NCBI RefSeq assembly: GCF_000299915.1
Contig: NZ_AMRI01000026.1
Location: 1 to 64,000 of the forward strand
Direction of reading: 5' to 3'
DNA length: 64,000 nt
DNA from: Gallaecimonas xiamenensis 3-C-1
GTDB lineage: Bacteria; Pseudomonadota; Gammaproteobacteria; Enterobacterales; Gallaecimonadaceae
The position numbers and the translations under genes were made by a program. Positions within the stretch are counted from its first letter, which is position 1, and every line of letters starts with the position of its first letter. Positions 45,331 to 54,354 of this stretch are shown here, in pieces. Under the pieces are notes generated by a model. That model saw only the letters and a list, made by a program, of their open reading frames with translations. It ran no database searches and had not been told where the DNA came from.

Positions 45331-45444
45331 GAGCTGGCGCGAGGCCGCGAGGCCGGGACATCGGTGGCCGGTGAGGTAGCGAACGGAATACGCGGTTGGA
45401 CCCGCGTATGCAGCGGTCAGCGGCAAGCGACCGGAGGTAAGGAC
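45331..45444 (+). repeat. degenerate repeat unit 1 with palindrome
   Basis: Begins GAGCTGGCGCGAGG and carries the hairpin ATACGCG-gttggacc-CGCGTAT (45388-45409) followed by an AAGCGACCGGAGG segment. The same order of blocks recurs in unit 2 about 230 bp downstream (GAGCTGGCGGGAG, ATACGCG..TGGAC..CGCGTATG, AACGACCAGAGG). No gene is supported here. Confidence 0.65.
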
Positions 45445-45531
45445 ATCACGCACCTGAACGCGAGGCCTGGATGGCCGAGCCGGAAACAACCGCCAGTGAG
45501 GGTTTCACTCCCCATGGCTTATCGAAGCTGC

Positions 45532-45742
45532 CTGCTTTTGGGCCCGTTAAGTGAAGCGCTGAGCTGGCGGGAGTGGAGGGGCAGCCGAGACAGGGATGTC
45601 GAGGCAGGTTCATACGCGTCTGGACACGCGTATGAACCGGTGCAACGGGAACGACCAGAGGCGAAGGATAAGCGAAACATGGGCTAGGCTTTTGCCTACT
45701 TTTGGCCTCAAAAGTAGGGCGCGTGCAGGGGCGCCCCCCTGC
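45532..45742 (-). repeat. right inverted repeat bracketing the ATPase/RloB module
   Basis: Inverted partner of 43033-43249. Outer 34 nt (45709-45742) is a perfect match. It contains repeat unit 2 (45561-45670) with a strong palindrome, GGTTCATACGCGT-ctggac-ACGCGTATGAACC (45607-45638), which the left copy lacks. The left and right copies are therefore homologous but diverged. Confidence 0.8.
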
Positions 45743-45972
45743 ATATAAAGGAATTATTCGAAAAAGCGGGACGCAAAAAGGATGTGATTACCCATTGAAA
45801 TCCATTCCGGCCGCCGGGCCGGGACCCGGCGAATAAAGGCGTTTAAAGGTCAATCAGGACACTAAAAGGAAACAACGCTATTCAGCTGGCGCCAGCCAGA
45901 CAAACAAAATAAAACCGGGACAACCCCGGCTTCCAGTAACACCCCACAGCGTCCGCCAGGGCAAACGAGCCA
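45743..45972. other. intergenic DNA between the repeat and the rimK operon
   Basis: No gene is seen. It holds a GC-rich self-complementary stretch near 45807-45830 (CCGGCCGCCGGGCCGGGACCCGG) and the terminator of the minus-strand operon at 45909-45933. Confidence 0.6.
45909..45933 (-). terminator. terminator of the rimK-aspartoacylase operon
   Basis: On the minus strand AAGCCGGGG-ttgt-CCCGGTTTTATTTTG, about 40 nt beyond the stop codon at 45973. Confidence 0.8.
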
Positions 45973-46995
45973 TCACAGCGGCGCAAAATCACTCTCATCC
46001 AACCTTTCCAGATTGTCATAGAAATGGGGCAGGGCGGCTTCCACCTGCTCGGCCTTTTCGGTGTGGGCGACGTTAAAGAGGGCTTCCCCTTCGTGGACCA
46101 GGGGCAGGGTGGCCTGGCCTATGACGATGCCGTCCACCGGGCTGTGGATCACCATGGGCTTGCTGCCCAAGGGGTCGGTGATGTGGGCCATCACCTCGTT
46201 TTTGGCGACGGCGTCGCCTATGGCCTTGGTGGGCAGCAATATGCCGGAGCCGTTGGCCCTTACCCAGCGGCTTTCCTGGGAAATTTGCGGTGCTATGGCG
46301 CGGCTGGGAGCCTTGATTGGCGGCAGCATGCCCAGGTGGCGCATGACGTTGACTATGCCCCTGAGGCCGGCGCGGATGGCGAACTCGTCAAAGCGCAGGG
46401 CCTCGCCGGCTTCGTAGAGCAGCACAGGGCAGCCGCTTTCGGCGGCGGTGGCCCGCAAAGAGCCGTCGCGCAGCTCGGCGTTGAGGATAACCGGCACCCG
46501 AAAGGCCTTGGCCATGGCCAAGGCCTCGGCGTCGTTCAGGGAGGTGCGGATCTGCGGCAGGTTGGTGCGGTGCTTGGCGCCGGTATGCAGATCGATACCG
46601 TGGCTGGCGTTGGCCACGATCTCGGTCATAAAGGTGTGGGCCAGGCGGGCGGTCATGGAGCCTTTGGCGGAGCCGGGGAAGGCGCGGTTGAGATCGCGCC
46701 GGTCCGGCAGGTAGCGGCTCTTGGACACATAACCGTAAACGTTGACCACAGGCACCAGGATCAGGGTGCCGGTGATGCGTTTGACAAAGGAGCTGGCCAG
46801 CAGGCGGCGCACTATTTCCACGCCGTTGATCTCGTCGCCGTGGATGGCGGCGCTGACAAAAAGGCGAGGGCCGTCCTTCTTGCCCCGGATCACCGTCACC
46901 GGCATGTCCATGGCGGCATTGGTATAGAGGGGCGGAACGGGCAGTTTCAATTCCACCCGGCTGCCCGCCGGGACCTCCTTGCCGCCGATCTTCAT
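45973..46995 (-). CDS. succinylglutamate desuccinylase / aspartoacylase (M14-like) family protein
   Basis: 340 residues. Zinc carboxypeptidase-like motifs: AIHGDEINGVEI (H52, E55), DLHTG (H137), and the substrate-binding PDRRDLNRAFPG. The C-terminal half has a barrel-like domain including PVDGIVIGQATLP. Family members remove acyl or amino-acid groups from small substrates or peptides. It starts 2 nt after rimK, so it is co-transcribed with a glutamate ligase; an enzyme that trims glutamates added by RimK is an attractive but unproven idea. Confidence 0.88.
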   Translation of the reverse strand: MKIGGKEVPAGSRVELKLPVPPLYTNAAMDMPVTVIRGKKDGPRLFVSAAIHGDEINGVEIVRRLLASSFVKRITGTLILVPVVNVYGYVSKSRYLPDRRDLNRAFPGSAKGSMTARLAHTFMTEIVANASHGIDLHTGAKHRTNLPQIRTSLNDAEALAMAKAFRVPVILNAELRDGSLRATAAESGCPVLLYEAGEALRFDEFAIRAGLRGIVNVMRHLGMLPPIKAPSRAIAPQISQESRWVRANGSGILLPTKAIGDAVAKNEVMAHITDPLGSKPMVIHSPVDGIVIGQATLPLVHEGEALFNVAHTEKAEQVEAALPHFYDNLERLDESDFAPL

Positions 46996-46997
46996 GC

Positions 46998-47903
46998 TCA
47001 GCCTTTTCCTTTGGTCCTGTTGCTGTGGGGCTTGGCGTTCTTGGCGATGTACTCGATGATGGCGCCGGCCACGTCCACCTTGGTGGCCGCTTCGATGCCT
47101 TCCAGGCCGGGGGAGCTGTTCACTTCCATCACCAGGGGACCGTGGTTGGAGCGCAGCAGGTCAACCCCCGCTACCCCCAGGCCCATGATCTTGGCGCTGC
47201 GCACGGCGGTGGAGCGCTCTTCCGGGGTGATCTTGATGGGAATGGCGCTGCCGCCACGGTGCAGGTTGGAGCGAAACTCCCCTTCCTTGGCCTGGCGCTG
47301 CATGGACGCCACCACCTTGTCACCCACCACGATACAGCGGATGTCGGCGCCGCCGGCTTCACGGATGTATTCTTGCACCAAAAAGCGGCCGCCCAGGCTT
47401 CTAAAGGCTTCGATGGTACTCTCGGCGGCCTTGCGGGTTTCCGCCAGCACCACCCCTTTACCCTGGGTGCTTTCCAGCAGTTTGACCACCAGCGGCGCGC
47501 CGCCGACCATTTCAATCAAGTCATCGGTGGCCTTGGTGGAGTGGGCAAAACCGGTGATGGGCAGGCCTATGCCTTTACGGGCCAGCAGCTGCAGGCTGCG
47601 CAGCTTGTCGCGGGAGCGGGAAATGGCCACAGACTCGTTGACGCAGTACACGCCCATCATTTCAAACTGGCGCACCACGGCGGTGCCGTAAAAGGTCACA
47701 GAGGCGCCGATACGGGGGATGATGGCATCGGGGTTTTCCAGTTCCACACCGCCGTAATGAATGCTGGGCCTGTGGGAAGCGATGTTCATATAGCAAAGCA
47801 GATGGTTAAGGACCTGCACCTCGTGGCCGCGCTGCTCGGCGGCTTCCACCAGGCGGCGGGTCGAGTAAAGGTCTGCTTTGCGGGACAGGATGCCAATCTT
47901 CAT
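46998..47903 (-). CDS. rimK: ribosomal protein S6--L-glutamate ligase
   Basis: 301 residues from the ATG at 47903 (E. coli RimK 300). ATP-grasp enzyme: [23 protein letters not shown]-terminus, central [14 protein letters not shown] and [17 protein letters not shown], and the Mg-binding [15 protein letters not shown]. It adds glutamates to the C-terminus of ribosomal protein S6 and makes poly-glutamate in E. coli. First gene of a two-gene operon. Confidence 0.95.
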   Translation of the reverse strand: MKIGILSRKADLYSTRRLVEAAEQRGHEVQVLNHLLCYMNIASHRPSIHYGGVELENPDAIIPRIGASVTFYGTAVVRQFEMMGVYCVNESVAISRSRDKLRSLQLLARKGIGLPITGFAHSTKATDDLIEMVGGAPLVVKLLESTQGKGVVLAETRKAAESTIEAFRSLGGRFLVQEYIREAGGADIRCIVVGDKVVASMQRQAKEGEFRSNLHRGGSAIPIKITPEERSTAVRSAKIMGLGVAGVDLLRSNHGPLVMEVNSSPGLEGIEAATKVDVAGAIIEYIAKNAKPHSNRTKGKG

Positions 47904-48042
47904 AGATGATTCCCTGATAAAGTAAGGGGGCCGGAACGGGGCGGAAGCATCCTTTCCTCCCGGCGCAAAAAGGTGCTGCATCATATAGCAGACCTTAGCT
48001 CTAACCTAGTGGATCGCGACGACTTTTTGAACCGGAGTTCCA

Positions 48043-48606
48043 ATGCAAAGCCTGGCTGTTTTTTGCGGCTCCAGAATGGGCCATTCGGGTGAATTTGCCG
48101 ATGCTGCCAGGGCCCTTGGCCAGCTGCTGGCCGAGCAGGGTAAGACCCTGGTTTACGGCGGTGGCCGGGTGGGGCTGATGGGCACAGTAGCGGACGCCTG
48201 CCTAGGAGCTGGGGGCCGGGTGATAGGGGTTATTCCCCAGGCCCTTTTGGACAAGGAAGTGGGCCACAGGGGCCTGACCGAGCTGCACGTGGTGCGGGAC
48301 ATGCACGAGCGCAAGGCGATGATGGCGCAGCTGGCGGACGGCTTTGTGGCCCTACCCGGTGGCGCCGGCACCCTGGAAGAGTTTGCCGAGGTCTGGACCT
48401 GGGCCATGCTCGGCTACCACCACAAGCCCATCGGCCTGTTGAACGTCAAGGGCTTCTACCGGCCGCTGCTGGAGTTGGCCACCGGCTATGTGGACGAGGG
48501 CTTTTTGGACCAGCGCCACCAGGCCATGCTGGTGGTGGAGTCCGATCCCCAGGCGCTGCTGGCCCGTTTTGACCACTACCAGCCGCCCCGCAACAAGTGG
48601 GACTGA
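48043..48606 (+). CDS. LOG-family (TIGR00730) protein
   Basis: 187 residues. FCGSRMG near the N-terminus, GGGRVGLMG, R90-K91 (HERKAMM) and the signature PGGAGTLEE (105-113) identify the LOG family, whose characterised members release cytokinin-type bases from nucleoside 5'-monophosphates (phosphoribohydrolase). Often mis-annotated as lysine decarboxylase. Divergent from rimK, converging on lysC with a shared terminator. Confidence 0.92.
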   Translation: MQSLAVFCGSRMGHSGEFADAARALGQLLAEQGKTLVYGGGRVGLMGTVADACLGAGGRVIGVIPQALLDKEVGHRGLTELHVVRDMHERKAMMAQLADGFVALPGGAGTLEEFAEVWTWAMLGYHHKPIGLLNVKGFYRPLLELATGYVDEGFLDQRHQAMLVVESDPQALLARFDHYQPPRNKWD

Positions 48607-48608
48607 GC

Positions 48609-48638
48609 CAAAAAAAACGCCCCGAGGGCGTTTTTTCG
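48609..48638. terminator. terminator between LOG gene and lysC
   Basis: AAAAAAAACGCCC-cgag-GGGCGTTTTTT, usable in both directions. Confidence 0.9.
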
Positions 48639-48640
48639 TA

Positions 48641-49984
48641 TCAGGCGGCTACGGCCTGGCGCTGTTCAAAAAGCCGCGCGTGCAGTCGTTGGATGGCCAA
48701 GGGGCCGTCCTTGTCTTCGACCAGGAAGCAGAGGTTGTGAGGGCTGGCGCCATGGCAAATCAGGGGCACATTGATACCGCCCAAGGCGTTGAACACCTCG
48801 GCGGCGATCTGCGGGGTGGCATTGAGGTTGTCACCCACCAGGGCCACCAGGGCCAGGCCTTCTGACACTTCAATGCTGCCCAGTTCCTTGAGCTCTTCCA
48901 ATACCTGCAGGGACAGGGCCTGCTCTGAGCCGCGCTCGTCCAGGGTCAGGGCGATGGAGATCTCGGAGGTGGTCACCAGATCCACCGAGATATGGTGCTT
49001 GGCCAGCAGGCTGAAGGCCCGGGCCAAAAAGCCGTAGCTGTAGAGCATCTCGGGGCTGGTGATCTTCAGCAGGGTCTGGTTTTTGCGCAGGGCCAGGGCC
49101 GCGTAACGGCGCTCGCCGCTCACTTCCCGGCGGATAACGGTGCCGCCGCTGGCGTCCAGGGTGGAGCCGATAAAGACCGGGATATCCCGGCGCATGGCCG
49201 GCCACAGGGTCTTGGGGTGCAGCACCTTGGCGCCGAAGGTGGCCAGTTCCGCCGCCTGGGCAAAGGACAATTCCGCCAGGGGCTGGGCATTGGGCACCAG
49301 GCGCGGATCTGTGGTGTAGAGGCCTTTGACGTCGGTCCAGATCTCCACCCAGTCGGCGTCGGCCGCTTCGGCCAGCAGGGCGGCGGAGTAATCCGAGCCG
49401 CCCCGGCCCAGGGTGGTGATGTTGCCGTCGCTGTCGGCACCCACAAAGCCTTCGGTTACCAGGATCTCCCCCTGGTGGTCGTTAAGGGCGATTTGTACCT
49501 GCTGGCGGGTGCGGGCCACGTCCGGTTCGCCCTGGCCAAAGTGGCTGTCGGTGGCGATCAGGAAGCGGGCCGGCAGTTGCAGGGCGGGCAGCCCCAGCTG
49601 GCGCAGGCGCTCGGCGAAAAACAGGCTGGAAAAACGTTCCCCCAAAGACAACAGGCGATCGCGCTCCTGGCCAAGGCAAGGGCCGCAGGCGTCCAGCTCT
49701 TCGAGCAGGGTCCAGTAGCTGGCCTTGAGGGCGTCGGGCTCGCCAAGGGCCTCAAAGAAATGCTGCTGGCGATCGCGGATCAGGGTGCGAAAGTTCTCGG
49801 CGGCTTCGGGATCTATGGCTTGGCTCAGGCCCACCAGGGCATTGGTGACGCCGGCGGCGGCACTGACCACGACGATGCGGGATTCGGTCTGCTGGGCAAC
49901 CAGCTGGGCGCTACGGCCTTGGGCTTGGTAGTCGGCGACGGAGGTGCCGCCAAATTTCAGGACGCGGGTAGCGGGGATGTTCAT
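48641..49984 (-). CDS. lysC: lysine-sensitive aspartokinase III
   Basis: 447 residues from the ATG at 49984 preceded by AAGGAGAG (E. coli LysC 449); the frame extends into the riboswitch but without family similarity. Kinase domain: LKFGGTSVADYQ, GRGGSDYSAALLA and TTDPRLV. Two ACT domains at the C-terminus (LLAKHHISVDLVTTSEISIAL; LALVALVGDNLN) bind lysine. It makes aspartyl phosphate, the first step to lysine, threonine and methionine. Single-domain, without homoserine dehydrogenase. Controlled by an upstream lysine riboswitch. Confidence 0.97.
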   Translation of the reverse strand: MNIPATRVLKFGGTSVADYQAQGRSAQLVAQQTESRIVVVSAAAGVTNALVGLSQAIDPEAAENFRTLIRDRQQHFFEALGEPDALKASYWTLLEELDACGPCLGQERDRLLSLGERFSSLFFAERLRQLGLPALQLPARFLIATDSHFGQGEPDVARTRQQVQIALNDHQGEILVTEGFVGADSDGNITTLGRGGSDYSAALLAEAADADWVEIWTDVKGLYTTDPRLVPNAQPLAELSFAQAAELATFGAKVLHPKTLWPAMRRDIPVFIGSTLDASGGTVIRREVSGERRYAALALRKNQTLLKITSPEMLYSYGFLARAFSLLAKHHISVDLVTTSEISIALTLDERGSEQALSLQVLEELKELGSIEVSEGLALVALVGDNLNATPQIAAEVFNALGGINVPLICHGASPHNLCFLVEDKDGPLAIQRLHARLFEQRQAVAA

Positions 49985-50050
49985 AGCTCTCCTTGAATTC
50001 AAGCAAAGAGAGCGCCTGGGACCGGCAGTCAAAAAGGAAAGGCTGCTTGT

Positions 50051-50219
50051 ACCAGAAGCGCTCCACCAAATCAGGTGACAGTCAACAGGATTCAACCTGT
50101 CTGACCGATGACACCGCGCGCCCCCGCGCCGTGCATCTCGGCGTTTACCCCCTGGCCAGCTGTCTTAGGGAAAGGGCCCCTCTTGCTGGTTACCTGGTCA
50201 ACGCACCTCTTCTGGTCCT
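50051..50219 (-). ncRNA. lysine riboswitch (L box) upstream of lysC
   Basis: On the minus strand the leader starts with CCAGAAGAGGTGCGTTGACC, near-identical to the E. coli lysC aptamer core, and later has GGTTGAATCCTGTTGACTGTC resembling its GGGGCTGAATCCCC region. P1 is formed by ACCAGAAG (complement of 50209-50216) with CTTCTGGT (complement of 50051-50058). Lysine binding is expected to reduce lysC expression. Expression platform probably lies at 49990-50060, where GAGCGC/GCGCTC can pair and sequester; details are inferred. Confidence 0.88.
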
Positions 50220-50333
50220 AAAAATTTCAGGACGGCGGCAGTGTTTCAGAATGTTGCCTTGAGATCAAGCCCCATTGATCCCATGCTGGCTGGGCACACT
50301 ATGCTTGGAAGGTTTTTCAATAAGGAGAATGCA

Positions 50334-51044
50334 ATGCACATTCTGATGGTAACCACCTCGCACGACCAATTGGGGGATACGGGCCACAAGACCGGCTTCT
50401 GGCTCGAAGAGTTGGCCGCGCCCTATTACGTGTTTGTGGACGACGGCTATAAGGTGACCCTGGCCTCGCCCAAGGGCGGCCAGCCACCCCTGGACCCCAA
50501 GAGTGACGACGCCGACAGCCAAACCGAAGACACCCAGCGCTTTAAGAGCGATTCCAAGGCCCAGGGCGAGCTGGCCAACACCTATCCCCTGGCGGGCATC
50601 AATGCCGCCGACTACGATGCCCTTTTTTACCCCGGCGGCCATGGCCCCCTTTGGGATCTGGTGATTGATCCCGACTCCATCCGCCTTATCCAGGACTTTC
50701 TCAAGGCCGGCAAGCCGGTGGCGGCGGTCTGCCATGGTCCCTGTGTGCTGCTAAACGCCGTGGATGATAAGGGGCAAAGCGTGGTGGACGGCAAGGAAGT
50801 GACCGGCTTTACCAACGCCGAAGAGGCGGCGGTGGGGCTGACCGAGGTGGTGCCCTTCCTGCTGGAAGACGCCCTCAAGGCCAAGGGCGGCGACTTCCTC
50901 TGCGGCGGCGACTGGGACGACTTCGTGGTCACCGACGGCCTGCTGATCACCGGCCAGAACCCCCAGTCTTCCGCCAGTACCGCCCGGGCCGTGCTGGCCA
51001 AGCTCAGCAAGCTCACCAACTGGCCGGGGCAGGGGGCCGGTTGA
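50334..51044 (+). CDS. DJ-1/PfpI family (type 1 glutamine amidotransferase-like) protein
   Basis: 236 residues from an ATG with AAGGAG at 6 nt. Nucleophile elbow AVCHGPC (C133, H134) and the substrate-helix DALFYPGGHGPLWDL are typical of the PfpI/Hsp31-like group, here of the chaperone/glyoxalase-III type with the PYYVFVDDGYKVTLASPKGG N-terminal region. Family activities reported include glyoxalase, deglycase and chaperone; which applies is not readable. Divergent from lysC. Confidence 0.9.
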   Translation: MHILMVTTSHDQLGDTGHKTGFWLEELAAPYYVFVDDGYKVTLASPKGGQPPLDPKSDDADSQTEDTQRFKSDSKAQGELANTYPLAGINAADYDALFYPGGHGPLWDLVIDPDSIRLIQDFLKAGKPVAAVCHGPCVLLNAVDDKGQSVVDGKEVTGFTNAEEAAVGLTEVVPFLLEDALKAKGGDFLCGGDWDDFVVTDGLLITGQNPQSSASTARAVLAKLSKLTNWPGQGAG

Positions 51045-51062
51045 GCCGCGCCCTCCTGACTG

Positions 51063-51085
51063 AAAAGGGCCACCTGGCCCTTTTT
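51063..51085 (+). terminator. terminator after DJ-1/PfpI gene
   Basis: AAAAGGGCCA-cc-TGGCCCTTTTT, 18 nt past the stop. Confidence 0.88.
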
Positions 51086-51164
51086 GCTTGCCAATAGACC
51101 CTGACACCCGGGAGACGCCGCAGGGGCAACTGGTGCCCCAGGAACAGACAAAAGGATTGCCCTT

Positions 51165-52247
51165 ATGAAAGCCTGGATAGCCCTGGCGCTGCTGCTGGCC
51201 GCGCCCCTTGCCGTTGGCGCACCCGCCGCCAGCGCCCCTTACCCCATCGCCGACTTTGTGGCGAAGATTGAGGCCTTGCGCCAAAGCGCCCATATACCGG
51301 GCCTGTCCATGGCGGTGGTCAAGGACGGTACGGTGCTGCTGGCCACCGGCCTTGGCTATGCCGACCTGGAACAGGCCGTGCCTGCCGCCGCCGATACCCC
51401 CTATGACATCGCCTCCGTGGCCAAACCCCTGTCGGCGGTGGTGGCGCTGAAACTGGTGGAGGAGGGCAAGCTGGATTTGGACAGGCCCCTGGACCAATAC
51501 AGCCAGTGGCAGGGCTTTTGCGACGACTTTAGCCGCCAGCCCAGCGTTCTGGCCAAGGGCCTTGATTGCCAAGCCAAGGGCCATAGCCTGCGCCACCTCT
51601 TGTCCCACACCGCCACCGGCCAGCCCGGCCGCCGCTTTTCCTATAACCCGGTGCTCTATTCCTGGGCCTCCAGACCGATGATGGCGGTCACCAATAAGCG
51701 CTTTTCCGAGCTGGTGGCCCGCTACGTCTTTGCCCCAGCCGGCATGACCCTGTCGGCCCGCAAATACCGGGATCTGCCTTTGCGGGCCGACCTGGCCACA
51801 GCCCAGGCCCAGCCCTATCGCATCGACGACAAGGGGCTGGCCCACAGAGCCGATGCCAGGGGCGCCCAGGGGGATGGGGCGGCAGGGGGCGTGGTGTCCA
51901 CGGCGCTGGATCTGGCCAGGTTCGATATTGCCCTGGATGAGGGCCGGCTGATCAGCAAGGCGTCGCTGGCTTTGATGATGACGCCAACGGCCCTAACCGG
52001 GGGGACAACTGCCCCCTACGGCCTTGGCTGGTTTATCGAGCCCTACCAGGGCCACGGGCTTGTCTGGCATTCGGGGTGGTGGGAGCAGGCCTATTCGGCC
52101 CTGTACCTGAAAGTGCCGGACCAGAAGCTGAGCTTTATCGTCCTTGCCAACAGCGAAGGGGTTTGGTGGCACAACAGGCCGGACCGGGCCGAAGTGGCCC
52201 AGTCGGCCTTTGCCCAAGCCTTTTTAGCGACCTTTATGGCCCCTTAG
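51165..52247 (+). CDS. serine hydrolase, class C beta-lactamase family
   Basis: 360 residues with a signal peptide (cleavage about VGAPA). SxxK motif at S84-V-A-K87; the second motif region reads [10 protein letters not shown] (YNP where class C enzymes have YxN); third motif HSG in VWHSGWW. Fold is shared by beta-lactamases, D-amino-acid peptidases and esterases (EstB-like). The altered second motif and lack of an ampR neighbour make resistance activity unlikely. Overlaps rnt by 4 nt, convergent. Confidence 0.87.
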   Translation: MKAWIALALLLAAPLAVGAPAASAPYPIADFVAKIEALRQSAHIPGLSMAVVKDGTVLLATGLGYADLEQAVPAAADTPYDIASVAKPLSAVVALKLVEEGKLDLDRPLDQYSQWQGFCDDFSRQPSVLAKGLDCQAKGHSLRHLLSHTATGQPGRRFSYNPVLYSWASRPMMAVTNKRFSELVARYVFAPAGMTLSARKYRDLPLRADLATAQAQPYRIDDKGLAHRADARGAQGDGAAGGVVSTALDLARFDIALDEGRLISKASLALMMTPTALTGGTTAPYGLGWFIEPYQGHGLVWHSGWWEQAYSALYLKVPDQKLSFIVLANSEGVWWHNRPDRAEVAQSAFAQAFLATFMAP

Positions 52248-52915
52248 GGGGCCAGGCTTTGGTCCTGGGGGGCAGATTCGGCATCTTCGGCCGGGGCGGG
52301 CAGGGGCCAGCCACCCAGGTCCTGCCAGCGGTTAACGATGTGGCAAAACAGCTGGGCGGTGCGCTCGGCGTCGTAGTCGGCGGCGTGGGCTTCGGCGTTG
52401 TCAAAGTCCAGGCCCGCCGCCGGGCAGGCCTTGGCCAGCACCGTTTGCCCCAGGGCCAGGGCCGCCAGGGTGGTGGTGTCAAAGCTGACAAAGGGGTGGA
52501 AAGGGGAGCGTTTTTGCGCCGTTCTTTCGATAACGGCGTTCAAAAAGCCCAGATCGAAGGCGGCGTTGTGGCCCACCAGTATGGCCCGCTGGCAGCCGGC
52601 GGCCTTCATGCCTTTGCGCACCGCCTTGAAGATGTCCTTCAAGGCCTCGTTTTCGTCGATGGCGTAACGCAGCGGGTGCCAGGGGTCGGTGATGCCGGTA
52701 AACTTGAGGGCGGCCTCTTCCAGGTTGGCCCCTTCGAAGGGCAGTACGTTGTGGAAGACGGTTTCCTTGACCACCAGGCGGCCGGTGCTGTCCATGTCCA
52801 CCAAGGTGGCGGCGATCTGCAGCAGCGCGTCGGTCTGGGCATTGAAACCGGCGGTTTCAACGTCGATTATCACAGGGTAGAAACCGCGAAAGCGCTGGCT
52901 GAATAGTTCTGACAT
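52244..52915 (-). CDS. rnt: ribonuclease T
   Basis: 223 residues (E. coli 215). DEDDh exonuclease: [11 protein letters not shown] (Asp, Glu), [11 protein letters not shown] (Asp), [11 protein letters not shown] (His, Asp). It trims tRNA and other stable RNA 3' ends. N-terminus [23 protein letters not shown] is typical. Divergent from motY, next to gloA, as in Vibrio. Confidence 0.95.
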   Translation of the reverse strand: MSELFSQRFRGFYPVIIDVETAGFNAQTDALLQIAATLVDMDSTGRLVVKETVFHNVLPFEGANLEEAALKFTGITDPWHPLRYAIDENEALKDIFKAVRKGMKAAGCQRAILVGHNAAFDLGFLNAVIERTAQKRSPFHPFVSFDTTTLAALALGQTVLAKACPAAGLDFDNAEAHAADYDAERTAQLFCHIVNRWQDLGGWPLPAPAEDAESAPQDQSLAP

Positions 52916-53019
52916 CGAAGGTATTGGCTGTGAGCTGGGGGCCCATTATGGCAAAAGCTGACAAATCCCTAAAGTTTGAAAAGCCCTCGCCGACACAGTT
53001 GCTGAGGAAGGGGGATGCC

Positions 53020-53892
53020 ATGTCCAAGTCGTTTCATATCTCAGTTTTTGCTGCCTTACTGGCTTTGTCGGCGACGCCGGCCGATGCCGGGGCCCGCTAT
53101 TATGCGGCCAGCCTGGGCCAGTCCCAGTGGCAGATGACGGCGGCCAACCCCCTGCAATGCCGCCTCGAGCACAAGATCCCCAACTACGGTGTGGCGGTGT
53201 TCAGCGCCCAGGCCAGCCGCAAGGAAAACCTGCGTTTTGCCCTGGATCTCAAAGACGGCCCCCGCCAGCAGACCAAGGCCGACCTGGCCAGCGTGCCGCC
53301 CTCCTGGCAGCCCGGCCTCAAGGCCCAGCCTCTGGGGCAGTTGTCGGTCTACCCCCATTACCCGGCGGAGCTGAACGACGACAGGGCCTGGGATATCCTG
53401 GCCGAACTGGAATCGGGCCGCCTGCCGACCCTGACCTACCCGGACCGCCTAGGCCGTAACAGGGTGTCGGTGGCCCTGTCTACCGGCAACTTCAAGCAAG
53501 GCTATGAAGCCTTCGTGTCCTGCCTGGGTGGGCTGCTGCCGGTCAATTTTGAAGACATTGCCTTCTCGGTGCTCACCTACAAGAAAAACAGCTCCGAGCT
53601 GACCCTCGAATCCCAGCGCCGCCTGGATCTGGTGGGCCTGTACCTGGCCAACGATCCCAGCTTCACCAAGGTGGAAGTGGCGGCCTTCTCCGACTCCTAC
53701 GGCGGCCGTTGGCTCAACGAAGAGCTGTCCAAGAAGCGGGCCAGGGCCATCAAGGACTACCTGGTGGGCAAGGGCCTGTCAGAAGACCGCATCAGCACCG
53801 ACGGCTACGGCGAGAAACGCCATATCGCCTCCAACAACACCGAGCAGGGGCGCAGCCTCAACCGCCGGGTGGTGATACAGGTTCAAAAATAA
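53020..53892 (+). CDS. motY: sodium-type flagellar protein MotY (OmpA-like)
   Basis: 290 residues from the ATG at 53020 (upstream in-frame ATGs lack a signal peptide at the N-terminus). Signal peptide ending PADAG; MotY-type N-terminal domain (about 22-150) with RYYAASLGQSQWQ and RLEHKIPNYG; C-terminal OmpA-like peptidoglycan-binding domain (about 165-290) with SDSYGGRWLNEELSKKRA and SLNRRVVIQ. In vibrios MotY forms the T-ring around the Na+-driven motor. Gene order motY-rnt-gloA matches Vibrio. Implies polar, sodium-driven flagella. Confidence 0.9.
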   Translation: MSKSFHISVFAALLALSATPADAGARYYAASLGQSQWQMTAANPLQCRLEHKIPNYGVAVFSAQASRKENLRFALDLKDGPRQQTKADLASVPPSWQPGLKAQPLGQLSVYPHYPAELNDDRAWDILAELESGRLPTLTYPDRLGRNRVSVALSTGNFKQGYEAFVSCLGGLLPVNFEDIAFSVLTYKKNSSELTLESQRRLDLVGLYLANDPSFTKVEVAAFSDSYGGRWLNEELSKKRARAIKDYLVGKGLSEDRISTDGYGEKRHIASNNTEQGRSLNRRVVIQVQK

Positions 53893-53919
53893 AAAAGGCG
53901 CCCAAGGGCGCCTTTTTTG
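53890..53919. terminator. terminator between motY and gloA
   Basis: AAAAAAGGCGCCC-aa-GGGCGCCTTTTTT between convergent genes. Confidence 0.92.
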
Positions 53920-53935
53920 CATCTGTGTTTTGGGC

Positions 53936-54343
53936 TTACTCGCCCAGGCCCTTGCCGGCGTCTTTCTTGGCGATGAACTCAATCTTGTAGCCGTCGGGAT
54001 CTTCAACGAAGGCGATCACTGTGCTGCCGCCTTTGACCGGGCCCGCTTCACGGGTCACCTTGCCGCCCTTGGCCCGTACCTCTTCGCAAAGGCCGTAGAT
54101 GTCATCCGCTTCGATGGCGATATGGCCATAGGCATTGCCCAGGTCGTAGCTGTCCACGCCCCAGTTGTAGGTGAGTTCGATAACGGTGTGGTCAATCTCG
54201 TCACCGTAGCCCACGAAGGCCAGGGTGTATTTGTACTCGGTGTTCTCGGACCGGCGAAGCAGCTTCATGCCGAGGACGTCGGTGTAGAAGGCGATGGACT
54301 TGTCCAGATCGCCGACGCGGAGCATGGTGTGAAGAAGGCGCAT
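53936..54343 (-). CDS. gloA: lactoylglutathione lyase (glyoxalase I)
   Basis: 135 residues, the length of E. coli GloA. Nickel ligands H5, E56, H74 and E122 are at the same positions as in E. coli. It converts the methylglyoxal-glutathione hemithioacetal to S-lactoylglutathione. Lies 11 nt downstream of nth, so it may be the last gene of the rsx-nth operon. Confidence 0.97.
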   Translation of the reverse strand: MRLLHTMLRVGDLDKSIAFYTDVLGMKLLRRSENTEYKYTLAFVGYGDEIDHTVIELTYNWGVDSYDLGNAYGHIAIEADDIYGLCEEVRAKGGKVTREAGPVKGGSTVIAFVEDPDGYKIEFIAKKDAGKGLGE

Positions 54344-54354
54344 GGCTTACCTCG

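Noticed and set aside
45364-45687. 107-codon open frame in the right repeat
   Set aside because: It covers palindromic repeat units; composition is not protein-like.
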